From the NCBI GenBank assembly GCA_958295665.1, contig OY282558.1:30649045-30713044 (forward strand): DNA of 64,000 bases, read 5' to 3'. Position numbers and translations under genes: made by a program. The notes below the pieces were generated by a model that was not told the DNA's origin, searched no databases, and worked only from the letters and a program-made list of their open reading frames with translations. Source of the stretch: Tipula vernalis (lineage: Eukaryota > Arthropoda > Insecta > Diptera > Tipulidae). Shown in pieces: positions 24,342-35,561 of this stretch; within the stretch, counting starts at the first letter, position 1, and the number at the start of each line of letters is the position of its first letter.

Positions 24342-25330
24342 TGTCTCGGCTAAAATTTAAGGAAATTTTCATTCCATTCAGAAAAAAATATTCAAAACTC
24401 TTAACCAAATGGTATTCATCCCGAAAAATAATTGTAATAAAATTGATAAGATTTGACAGCATTATAGTAAACTAAACATTTATTGAGAGTTCCTTTGGAC
24501 ACAATATATATTTGTAGTGAATAAACACTTAGTGGCCAAATTTAATTTTCTAAATATCGATCTTGCATCGAACTCAGTTATGTCCCTGAAATAGCATTCA
24601 ATTAAAAACCCGCGCCTGATTAAGAAATCATGCACTTTAAGGGTGAAATTAACCAAAGTCTTACGTAGCACTTAAAATGAAACTTGGCCAATTTCGAAAT
24701 TTCTTGCGCCGATTTCAGAGATGACCTTCTGAAATGACGTGTGGTTATGCAATAATATGGCTTAAGGATGAAAATGCACTGCAACGTAAATGTATTAAGT
24801 AATCCTAAATCTGCGTGATTTATTAATGAGGTTGGTTGTTTTTAATTGCACAGGTCTCGAGAATTCGGATAGGTTACTTGTTTTCAGGGAGAAATTTCTG
24901 AGATCAACTCAATAAATTTCGAAATAGGCCGTGTTTCATTGTAAGCGTTATGTTTCGTTATAATTTACGTTGTGGTGCATTTTCTTTTTGTATCACCGTG
25001 ATTTCTTAATGAGGGTGACTTTTCCTAATTGCATAAGTGTTGAGAAGTCGGATACCATACGCCATTTCAGGAGGTCATCTCTGAGATCGGCGCAAGAAAT
25101 TTCGAATTTGCCATGTTTCACTTTAAGTATTACGTAAGACTGTGGTTACTTTCACTCTTAAAATGCGTGATTTCTTGCTGGGGTTTTAAATTATGTTTGA
25201 ATTAAGATGTCGGTATTGTACGGAATATTAGGGGACAATTATTTTTCGGGATAGATACCATTTGGTTAAAAGTTTTGAATATTTTCTTTTTTTGAATGGA
25301 ATACAAATTTCCTTAAATATAGCCGAGACA
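24342..25330. mobile_element. Compound foldback element, about 1 kb
   Basis: Outer arms 24,342-24,437 and 25,239-25,330 are inverted copies (TGTCTCGGCTA..., AACCAAATGGTAT, CCCGAAAAATAATTGT). Inner arms 24,621-24,744 and 25,054-25,177 are also inverted copies, sharing TCTTACGTA, AAATTTCTTGCGCCGAT and CAGAGATGACCT. The central block at about 24,812-24,960 is a diverged direct copy of the right inner unit (TTTCTGAGATCAACTCAATA versus TCTCTGAGATCGGCGCAAGA), with a period of about 193 bp. So one unit occurs three times, once inverted. No protein is encoded. It fits a foldback-type transposon, or a MITE with a complex interior. Confidence 0.7.
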
Positions 25331-27040
25331 TACACGCACATTTTGGAAAAAAGCATATTCGGGACGAAAATTTCGTGCTAACTTCTCATAGTTGATTTTT
25401 TAACAGGATTTTAAATTTTTTATTTTTAATAATAAATCTTTTCAAATTCAACAGTCTTGTTTAATGAAATTGCTAGTTCAGATTTAATCTCGAAGGTCTC
25501 TAACAATTTGCATATTACGAATAGCGTAAAAGCAAGAGTTTACTTATCAGAAATAATTTTTATAAAAATAAACATAATAATAAGAGTTACTAAGCATGGG
25601 CATTCGATAATTACAATGATCTGAAGGGAAGTTGATCCATTTGGTAATCCAAATAAAGAAATGCAACAATATTTTGCAGAATGAGGCTGAATTTTTCGAA
25701 TTAAATGCATCAACGACGACATTGAATAACGAAAACGGAAAATACTCGTAATATACAGAGGAATTCTAAAACAAGTCTGATAGAAATTTGAAAGTGCGTT
25801 TCCCGTTCAATTGTTGGAGCGAGACTAGAAAGTGAATCTACATTATATTCGAACGCCCGTAATTTTCAATAAATATGCCTGCGTGAAAATTTAAATTTTG
25901 GCGTCGAATTTAAAAAAAAAGTCGAAATCGTTCTCGAAGTCATGTTTACTTGAGTAGAGGTGGGCAAATAATATTTTGGGAACCTTAGTGAGTGCAAGTA
26001 TCAAAAATCGTTTAACGAGAATATGTTCAGCTTGTTTAATGTTTATGACAATTTAATTGTCATGTACGGTGGTTAAATTAGATTTTAATATTAGTTGAAT
26101 TTTTGAAATGGGTAATGTTAAGAACTAAAACAATCGCCAGCATGAATGTGGTTACGCAGTACGCTGCTTAGCATCAAATCGACTGGAACATTTTTTCGTT
26201 ACTTAGAAACAAAGAATATCTCTGAGAATAAAACTGAATAATGTAAAATCAGCAACAAAAGTGTAAAGAAAGTTGTACCTTTACAATAGATAGTTTTAAA
26301 ATAGACAATATAGGGAACAAATTTTTTCGCAATCAGTAATCTTCTCGATCCTTAATTTTTTTTAAATGCAAATATTACTATATAGCTTTCAAGTAATGAA
26401 ATCAGATGGCATTTATAATTGTGATTTTTATTCCAAAGGTTCCACCTCCAACTTGATCAGCTGACTTTCGTCCAATCAGCATTCTTTCAGTGTTTCTAAT
26501 GGCCTTTGGGATAATTTTATAGCATCAAGTTCTTACTCATTTACATAACACATTTTTTATATTTTTAATAAACATCAATCCGCTTTCCACAAACTTCTTA
26601 AAACTTCAACACATTTTATTTGATTCTTTTGAAACTGAAATTGCTTCGTGTCGGCTGTTCAGACGAAGTGAGGACATTATGCTTGATCGATTTAAAATTT
26701 TGAGGGCAGTTGCTCGGCATCATGGGCAGTTGCTAATTATTTACTTCACAATATAATGAAGAAAAGATGCGAAAAATTTAGACATCATCTTTAACAGTTA
26801 CCTTAGTTGGACTGCAAGGTTAAAGTTTCATTGATCACTAGTGTCATACCCAAACAGAAGCACACTAACCCTATTTTTATTCACTTATTCTGTTTCATTA
26901 AAAAACGACACCAACCAATCGGGCTTTTACTTAATTCTAACATTTTTTATTTCGTTTTCTTTCATAATGTGTAAGTAGTTAAAATATAATAATTTGGTGA
27001 TATCGAAATTGGTTTCTGGTTTGAACGTTAGCTGTTAAGG
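25331..27040. other. Unannotated AT-rich stretch
   Basis: No gene, RNA or repeat was recognised. Confidence 0.4.
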
Positions 27041-27144
27041 TAGGACTGGGATTTTGCATAAAAGGCAAGAAGCAAGTTTGAAAATTCAGTGTTGGTAAAA
27101 ACATAATCTCGCTTCTTGCCTTTTGTACATAATGCCAGTCCTGT
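27041..27144. repeat. 104-nt inverted repeat / hairpin
   Basis: The left arm (GGACTGGGATTTTGCATAA, then AAGGCAAGAAGC) pairs with the right arm (GCTTCTTGCCTTTTGTACAT, then AATGCCAGTCC), about 39 bp with about 6 mismatches; the spacer is about 26 nt. It could be a tiny MITE or a small-RNA hairpin precursor. Confidence 0.6.
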
Positions 27145-28010
27145 AGAAGCATTTGATTTTGATGTATTGCAGGCTTGTCACTAGTTAGGTATTTTTATTA
27201 TTGATTTTGAACATAATTTTTTTAAACTATAAATTACAGTCGCCCCTTCCTAAAAGAGAAGTGTCTAATATTTTTTGATATGGTCAGATTAAAATTTGTA
27301 CGAATGAATGTGGCAAATGGAATGGTTGTTTGAATAGAACTATATAGAATGTATAATATGTACATATATATTCATTTTCCATTTCAAAATTTAAAACATG
27401 AATTTATGTTTTGTGTTTTTATAAAAGGTAACTGTATGTACATAACCTAAAATATATTTCATATATATATCAAAAAAAGATAAAATAAAAGTTATTACCA
27501 CAAAATTCTAATGAACATTTTATAATAAACGAGAGTAGTAGATATACGAATAGTTTTAGATCCATTTTCTATTCAAAATCTATTTTATTTTTCATTTTTA
27601 TTGGTTTTTCAGTATTTTTTACCAAAAATGCAGGAAATAGGAACGAGAATATAAATCTATTCAAACATTAAAAACTAAATAGAATAAAATATACAAACAT
27701 TTTTGCTTTTCATTTGTGAAAAACTGGAAAAATATTTTTAGTTTGGTTTTTGCCACACAAGAGGGAAAATTATGGAATATAAAAAAGTTTTCTCTTTAGT
27801 TGGTAAATATAGTTTTTAATGATAAGAATTTTTGGGTAGTGCTTATGTATAAATATGTATATATGGGAGGTGGGATTATCTCTATTATTATTATTATTAT
27901 TATTATGTTTATTGAAATAATAATATTCATTACTCATTCTCGGGAAGCTTTTTGTATAATATTGTATTTTAAAGTTTTAAATATGAAATTAACCCTTTTT
28001 ATCAGCCATT
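27145..28010. other. AT-rich stretch with (ATT)n tract
   Basis: A (TTA)n tract lies at about 27,881-27,905 and accounts for part of the 75-codon frame at 27,800-28,027. Nothing else was recognised. Confidence 0.4.
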
Positions 28011-28121
28011 ATGACAAAAAACAATAAATTTCTTATTCTTATAAATAATATTAAAAGCTTTTTGTCTCTTAATCTACATCGTCTTCGTACGCTTTACGAT
28101 GTGGGTGGTCTTAATATATAA
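28011..28121 (+). CDS. Uncertain short ORF containing a less AT-rich island
   Basis: A 36-codon ATG frame ends with SLNLHRLRTLYDVGGLNI and a stop. Its last third (about 28,075-28,110) is markedly richer in G and C than the surrounding DNA. The opposite strand is also open over that island (HPHRKAYEDDVD then stop). I recognise neither peptide. It might be the end of a host exon on either strand, a conserved regulatory block, or chance. Confidence 0.15.
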   Translation: MTKNNKFLILINNIKSFLSLNLHRLRTLYDVGGLNI

Positions 28122-29711
28122 TTTTTTATTTTTTTATTTATTATTAATTTTAATTTATAATATTTAAATTATTTATTTATTACAATCACATAAAAATCAA
28201 TTTAATTTGAATCAATTTACTTCTCTACATACATATACTGGTTATATACTATGTATAAGATTAAGAATATTGCATTGACTTTTTAAGTTGTTGGTGCATT
28301 TTACGTCTTATAACGTTTTAGTATTTTATTTTTGTTTATTTCTTAAAGCAGATATTGTCTGCGCTATGTATTATATTGTGATATAGTGTTTGTCGGTAAA
28401 AAATAAATTGTCGTAATTTCTAGAAAAGCACCTTAAGAAGAACAAAAATAAAATGTATAATTCAAATGGAGAGAAAATATAAAGAAAACTTATAAATTGT
28501 ACAAAAATCTTATTTTTTATTCTTTATTTTTATTTTTAAATAGAAAAACTTTTAGCGTATGTCGGTAGCAGAGTTCAATTTTATGTTATTTAATTTATTT
28601 TTTTTTATTTTATAATTTTAATTCAATAGGAAAATTGAAAAACACGAGAAAATTGCGATTCAGATTATTTCATGTATGAAATTTCATTTCGTATAGGGTT
28701 ATATTATACAAGTAAAAATAATTTATTTTTGATGTTCACCCATATAACCCCATCAAAACCTATAATGACTCAACTTTACTCCATATGTTTATATCAATTT
28801 ACATCATTATTTTCCTTTTTAATTATAAATATTAAATTGAATAGTTTTTATTATAACTATAATATTGCATATTTTAAAGGGTTAATTCGTGAAAAGTATA
28901 TTACAATGTATAACGAGTGTGGTTCTTTTGATCTCATATATAGCATATTTAAAATAAATCGCGTGGGATGATTTTGGGATGCAAAATATAGGCGCCGTTT
29001 TATTTTATAAATTCTAATCGCCATTACATTTCCATACAACAAATTAAGAACTAAATAAAATATAACAAATTACCTATTCCACTTTGTAAGTTTATACATA
29101 AATTCATTATCACCAATATTCCATCAAATTTACTCAACAACCAACGACAAGAAAAAATTGTTGCAATTTAATAAAAATTTGTACACATTAAGCACAAAAA
29201 ATAAACAGCAGCAACTCAACAGAACAACACAAACACACACACAGACAGACACACAGAAGCTAGATAAATTTAAAACTCTTGTTCATGACCATGTATGTTC
29301 ATATTTGAATAGTCACGAATAATAAATAAGTTAAAATAAATAATATAATTTAAATTAAAATTATACATCCGAAACAAAATAAATGCAAAATCTTTAAAAT
29401 TATCTTATTATTTTAATGGCGCCAATTCATTGGATACTTTGTATTTTTCAGTTACATCTTTATGCATATATCGAACTTCTAATGAATTTTCTTCAATCAT
29501 ACTCACGAATTATAAGTTAACAAATTTGATTTTTTTAAAATTTTGGTTTCCTTATTTTATTTCTTCGCCATCATTTTATAAGTAGTCGAGAATGAAATTT
29601 CAGTAGATATATGTAAGTAGAACTTGTTAGAAGTATACAAAAAAAATAATGAAGTCAAGTAATGGAGAGTTCCATTAGGTATAAAACCCTCTTAAATTTT
29701 TCAAACAATTT
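28122..29711. other. AT-rich non-coding stretch
   Basis: Open frames here are AT-driven with no motif. A CA/CAGA-rich tract lies at about 29,225-29,256. No gene supported. Confidence 0.4.
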
Positions 29712-31784
29712 TCACCTCATGCTGGTGGAAACATATCCAACTCCCCTAACATAAAACGATTTGGTTAATGACCTACAATAATTTTTAGCCGAAATTAGGT
29801 GGAAGTCAGAGGAATGAAACCTACTAAACATTAATTTCCTATATAGATAACAAGGCTCCTTAGCTTTGAGAAGTTTAAAAATAAAAAGACAAACGTGAAA
29901 TTCGTAAAAACTAGATAAACTACATCCTAAAACAAGGCTAGAGTAGGCAGAAATATGATCGAACACTTTGGAGAACGTTCATATTTTCCTGAAGCATACC
30001 GAATAAAACTATGTCACCGTAAATAAAATGAGGAAGAAGATAAGACAAAAACAATTTTTTCTAAACTGACTATCAGAAAATCCTACTACTTTATACAAAC
30101 AATTAAGCATGCCTAAGACCCTCTTACTAATACTAACTAAACGGTCATTCCAAGTAAGGGTTTTATTAATAACTAAGCCTAAATCTCTAACAGTATTGCA
30201 GAAAAATACCAGGAAAGGACGAGGTATCTAACGATTAGGGCATATTAGAGGCCGACCATCTAACGATATTACTTAAATCTTCAAAACACAACTATTTCTA
30301 TAAATTTGGACGTCATCTACGAAAATGAGAAATGAACAATATTGAATAGAGGATTCTATGTCACTAATGTACATAGAAAATAATAGAGAGCCCGGCACTG
30401 AACCCTGAGGCACATTGGAAATTAGAACGATTAGAAAGGTAGTTAAAAATCAATTTGGCAGCAGAAACCGAAAATCTAAAATGAGATAAGAGTTTATTAA
30501 ATAGAATTGGGTGATTAATAGAATCAAAGCCCTTAGAAAAATCGAACAAAGTTAAAGAAGTCAATTCCCTATTATTCATATTACGCCTAATATTATCACA
30601 TACATTTAATAACGCAGTAGAAGTGATATGCAATTTTCTAAACCCAGATTGGAAGAAAATAATTAAGCTATTGCTATGCAAATGTGATTGAATCTCGAAA
30701 GCTTTAGAGAGCGAAAAATTAAAATGCTAATTGGCCGAAAATGGGATAGCTCCAAAGGATTACTGATCTTTGGAATCGGGATTATTTTACTTAGCTTCCA
30801 CTGATCTGGATAGGAAGAGGACGTGAGAATAAAATTAACGATATGTAACAAATATTTTAAGACGAAAGGAAACACTCGCTTAACGAATTTTAAATTGACG
30901 TTATCCTGATGATTCCGATTTAACCTTCCAAATAGTAGATTAAAAATCCTCGAGGGAAATATTTGAAAACCAAAACGAATTAGAAGACACGTTGTAGAAC
31001 AAATCGATGGTACTACTGCGCGTACGCGGTTTGAAAACCCCACTACAGAACTACTCTTGCACCTGCCTAGGCCTAAATTACGAACATTACGCCAGAAAAC
31101 TCTAATATTTATGGCATTCAAAATTTTCTGAGCAAGTAACTTTTTTAAGAGGAATGCAACTATCAAGCACAAAACTAATATACGAGTTGAAAAATTCTAT
31201 TTGGGTAGTTGCAGAAATCAGGCAAAAAATATCCTTCCAAGGAACCCAGGTACAAACTTAGTAAAGGCGGGAATTATACTAGAAAAATCTCTAAAGGTAA
31301 AACTATTAGGTTTAGGGATCCCATACCGAGAGATAATTGATTAGCGGTTGAACAAGAAAACGGATAAATTAATTCTATTTAAAAGATTCAAATAATCCCT
31401 AGGCAAGCCGGAATTTTGGAAAATCTATAAGAGAAATTGGGATTTTGGGATTTTTGAAATTGGGCATATGACCCCTTAGGCATGGTAATTAATCTAGCCT
31501 TAATGTGATCACCTACAAACATACATAAACTACCATAATTAAGGGGAAGTACCACACTATCTTTTCTAAATATATTATAACTTTTGATGGCCACAGCTGA
31601 ACTAGGGGATATTTAGGTTTAAAATGGTCTCACAGAAACAAAGAATGTCAACTGAAGCATCACTAAAAATGTGACGAATCTTGTCAATATTTGGGACTAA
31701 ACTATGTACGTTTAAACTAGCTACATTTAACAAAGACCTATCGACTAACCTAGGTTTTAAAACTACGGGGTTGTTAAAAGACAT
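29712..31784 (-). pseudogene. Decayed LINE (CR1/Jockey-type) with endonuclease, RT and C-terminal parts
   Basis: Reading downward from 31,784: an ATG frame with LLNVASLNVHSLVPNIDKIR and DILCFCET is the start of an apurinic-type endonuclease domain; YNIFRKDSV and YGSLCMFVGDHIKARL (31,388-31,594) continue it. The RT follows in 31,172-30,300: DQWKLSKIIPIPKISNPLEL, SHFRPISIL, FFQSGFRKLHITSTALLNV, TLFDFSKGFDSINHPILFNK (A box aspartate present), VPQGSVPGSLLF and IFVDDVQIY (catalytic FVDD present). The C-terminal segment is at 29,966-29,712 (KSFYVRGVGY). Several frameshifts and stops separate these parts; for example the frame changes between SNRSNFQ and VPQGSV. The order and spacing fit one 2 kb copy of a non-LTR retrotransposon, without a recognised ORF1. 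No poly-A or short-repeat tail was identified at 29.7 kb. The exact clade needs a tree. Confidence 0.9.
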
Positions 31785-32027
31785 TTAAAATTAAAATCAA
31801 AACTCAAGCGTAAACACGACGTATGCGTGATTGGTCCGCAATACTTACAAATAAAGATAAGGAATGCTTTATCCAATGAACGAGATTTTTGAAAATCTAA
31901 AACGAAAAGAAACTAAAAGTCAAGTTAAAGTAAACAAAGGAACAATACTTAACCGCTGAGCCCCAATTTATGCCCCCAAAAAATCGAAATTTTTAATAAA
32001 TCAATGGTGCATCTTCTGCTGCATTTC

Positions 32028-32103
32028 TTGCACCATCAAGTTAGCAAAATATTAAGAGTTGAGTATATTTCATCTGCTACAGCTAACTTCATGGATGGTG
32101 CAA
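32028..32103. repeat. Short inverted repeat around CAAGTTAGC
   Basis: TTGCACCATCAAGTTAGC pairs with GCTAACTTCATGGATGGTGC (three extra bases in one arm), with a spacer of about 36 nt. Possible small MITE or hairpin; the DNA between the LINE start and 32,188 is otherwise unassigned. Confidence 0.45.
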
Positions 32104-32187
32104 ACAGATTCACCAACATTTAGTACCAGGTAGCTATAGCCTTCTTTCCTTAAATTAAAGACATTGCTTACTGTCAGCATATTTAAC

Positions 32188-33787
32188 CAGGGCTGTGGAG
32201 TCGGAGCCGGACCCGAAGTCGGAGCCGCGGAGTTTGTGTTTATTTTCGTATTTTCGTAGGAGCCGGAGCCATGTATAATTGACCGACTCCGGCTCCAGAT
32301 TTTTGTTTGTTTTTATTCCTATTTTTCTACGTATCACAAATATTTTTATATGAATTACCGCAGTTCAATTTGGCATTCCAAATCGTATTAGCCGAAATTG
32401 CGGTAAATTTAAAAAATTTGGGTCGAGATTTTTGAGAAATCTTTAATTAATTGTTTCCAATTTTGTATTAAGAACGCAAATCGAAATAAATATTTTGTCA
32501 TCACATTTCACGGACAATTATTGATGTTAAACCAAACAAAAAATTGGAAAAATATTAAGAAGAATTAATATGAACTTTGACGAAACTTTAACAAGCTATG
32601 ATGCTTTATTGTTAACTTTGCTGTGGGACATACTTAAAATTGGTACATAAACCTTTTCAAATCAATAATCGTGCCTTAAATACATCTTACAAATCAATGA
32701 AATAAAATCTCGGGGTGTAAAAAAAAATTGCAAAATTTTCAATTCCGGTGTAAAATAGCTAACGTTTATTCAAAATCTCTCAACGCGATCTTACAGCTAC
32801 TCTTCTAGAGCTGGAAAAAGCCATACCCGAAAATGTTATTTTTTTATGTAGAGCTCAATTCAAATATGGAAGATTGCATTTTGAGCCAGAAATCGATGAT
32901 ATTTTCCGTTCGTTGGCAAAAGAATTGTATGTTTTTGAAGCAACTGGAAGAATCACAAATATAACCTTTAGTTTATTTCTATGTTTTCTTTTATAAAGAA
33001 AGGTAACTGAAAATGTCACAGTAGCTTTTAGAAAAATATTTAAAATCTGAAACTTATTTTTGAAAATTTAGAAAATTGTCGTGTTATTTTCATTCATAAC
33101 TCAAAATCGATGAAAAAACCACAGATTTGTTTGAAAAGCACAAATGGTTATGAAATAAATCTGAACAAAAAAAAAAAGAAAAGCTACTGTCACTAAGTAA
33201 AACCCTTTTACATTTTTTGAAACAATATCCACGTCACCGTTGTAACGAATTCTATGTAATTTAAGTAACAGCTCAACAGATAATCCTACGGATGATCCGA
33301 GCCGACACGCTACCTCCTCTTCCTGAGACTGAAACTCTGCTTACTTGTAGAAGTTCCACAGTTTAGAAATTACCTATTGTTACTCGTTCCCCCTGTTAAG
33401 AAAAAGGGTAACTAACTTCGTACGAAATTGAAATATATCATCAGATTATTGACTTTATAGAAAGATATCTTTGGAATAAAATTGTGGCTAGTCTTAAATG
33501 TACCGTATAGCAGCTCTCCCTGATAAATAATCTAATATTGATATTGTCCAGAAAAGGCTAATATGGTGTCTCTGCGGTGACATTTGCAAATTCACGCCAG
33601 TTACTGCCAACTTTTCAAACTAAATATATATTTAGTGTCGGAGCTAGAGCTGGAGTCGGAGTTGGAGCCGGAGCTGGAGCCGGAGCTGGAGTCGGAACCG
33701 GAGCTAGAGCCGGAGTCGTTCATCAATCTATAAATTTCCGGTGACGGAGCCGGAGCCGAACATTTTTTTTCAGACTCCACAACCCTG
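32188..33787. mobile_element. hAT-type element with GGAGCC-repeat ends and 8-bp TSD
   Basis: The left end CAGGGCTGTGGAGTCGGAGC and the right end (other strand) CAGGGTTGTGGAGTCTG form TIRs. The flanking 8-mers TATTTAAC (32,180-32,187) and CATTTAAC (33,788-33,795) differ by one base, as expected for an aged hAT target duplication. Both subterminal regions are minisatellite-like arrays of GGAGCC/GGAGTC words (32,196-32,296 and 33,634-33,750). These give false Ser/Gly-rich frames. The interior is mostly non-coding except for a 57-codon open stretch near 32,808-32,978 (+) reading LELEKAIPENVIFLCRAQ, then FEPEIDDIFRSLAKELYV, which I do not recognise. No hAT transposase domain was seen, so the copy is non-autonomous. 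Confidence 0.75.
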
Positions 33788-33795
33788 CATTTAAC

Positions 33796-35487
33796 AAACA
33801 TTTTCTAAATTTTTTTAATTTTTAATCTCCGAGAAACACTTTGAAAATTATTTTAAAATTTTACGAGCTTTGCCAATATTAACCCGAATGAAAAATGCTC
33901 AATAAAGTATCAATTCTACTCTGCAAAATTTCCAAAATTTCTTCTTTTGTTGTCTTAAATTTTATGATGAACGAGTATGTTATACCAAAAATTATCGCCT
34001 ATTAGTGATTCATTCAAAAATAAAATTAGGGTAGCCCTAATTCAATACCGGGTACCTTTGCTATATATGCCAAACTTGCCATAGAAGATTTTAACAAAGT
34101 ATGACATTTCTGATTTTAAAATCAACGGGCTAGTTCACGCTCATATTTGCAAAAGATTTATATGAAAAATTTGTTTATTAATACCTATTGAAATATTTAA
34201 AGCCTCTTCGATGAGGCTGAGAAACCCCTGCGAAAGATAGCTGTTGCTTGTTCAGTACTTATTTAGAATATAGTGAATGGTCACAAAATATCCTACGCAC
34301 GGCGTATTTTGGTATTCGTGTCTGCTCAAAATCCACACACAATATTAGTTAGATTGCTTATAAAAACTATAATTTTTCGAGTAGAATTTGTTTGTTAAAT
34401 GTAGAACACGTTTAGACATTTTATTTCAAATTAACTAAATTCGAGTAATTGCTATCGCGATCTAGAACAGACCGCACCTACAATTTCCAATGAAATACAT
34501 TGATGAAAGACGAGTTTTGTCATTAATACTATAACACCTTTCGGAAATTATCAGTTAGTGTACAGATGATGATGTTCTGTAAAATATACATAATTCATGA
34601 ATTTTGAAATATTTTTATTTTTATTTTCTTTTTTTTTTAAAAATCAACAACTTTACGAAGTTTTTATATTAAAAAAACGAATATTGGAAATTATCATCCA
34701 ATTAAAATCACAGAGCACGCATTAACAAAACTTAAAATTAAACTAAACAAAAAAAGAAAAACTAAGAACATAAACAGCAAAAAAAAAAATTATTATCGAA
34801 AGGATTAAAAGATCAAATCGAAACAAAAACAAGAACTAAGTAGAAATAAAGAAACAAACAAACCAAGAATATATCGCGCAAATCTTTTGACTCCCACGAT
34901 CAGTAATAAAGTTTTTTTGTGCGCTTTTTCAAACTTTTTTCGTTTTTGTGGAAAATGTGTTCATTCGGAAGAGTAGGGATATATCTTTCTTTGTGGTCAA
35001 TTCTTCTGTCAATTATTGTTCTACCAAAGCACCAAAGTTATGGAAACATTTTTTTTTGTTTTGGAAGGAAGAAAAGTTTTACATTGGAAGTGTCATCACA
35101 AACATTCGTCTTTGTAATTAGTTTGAACAAAGTGATTATATTTGTATAATTTTGTTAACGATAGTAAAAAAAAGCTCAACTTCATTTTGTTATTATTATT
35201 ATTGTTATATAAAAGAAAAACAAAAACAAAGAATAATTTTGGTTTCTTTATCTTATTATTGTTATCTTGATATTATATGTATTAAACGCGCTCTTGTCTT
35301 TAAATACACGATCTTCATCATTTCGCCTTTTGGCTATATCGATTTAAGCGCATTGTATTTAAGTTTTATAAGCAAAAACAATAACAACATTAACAAATCG
35401 AATCTTATATACAAAAATTATTATTAACATTTAATGATTGTCTTAATTAAAAGATCGATTAAAATATATAAAATTATATTATTATAT

Positions 35488-35489
<2 letters not shown>
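33796..35489. other. AT-rich non-coding stretch
   Basis: A small stem-loop (GCCTCTTCGATGAGGC) lies at about 34,203-34,218. Open frames at 34,919-35,427 are AT/T-rich with no motif. No gene supported. Confidence 0.4.

Positions 35490-35554
<65 letters not shown>
35490..35554. repeat. (TA)n microsatellite
   Basis: About 32 uninterrupted TA units. Likely polymorphic in length. Confidence 0.97.

Positions 35555-35561
<7 letters not shown>

Noticed and set aside
33601..33801. Ser/Gly-rich minus-strand ORF
   Set aside because: It is the translation of the GGAGCC-type minisatellite at the right end of the hAT-type element.
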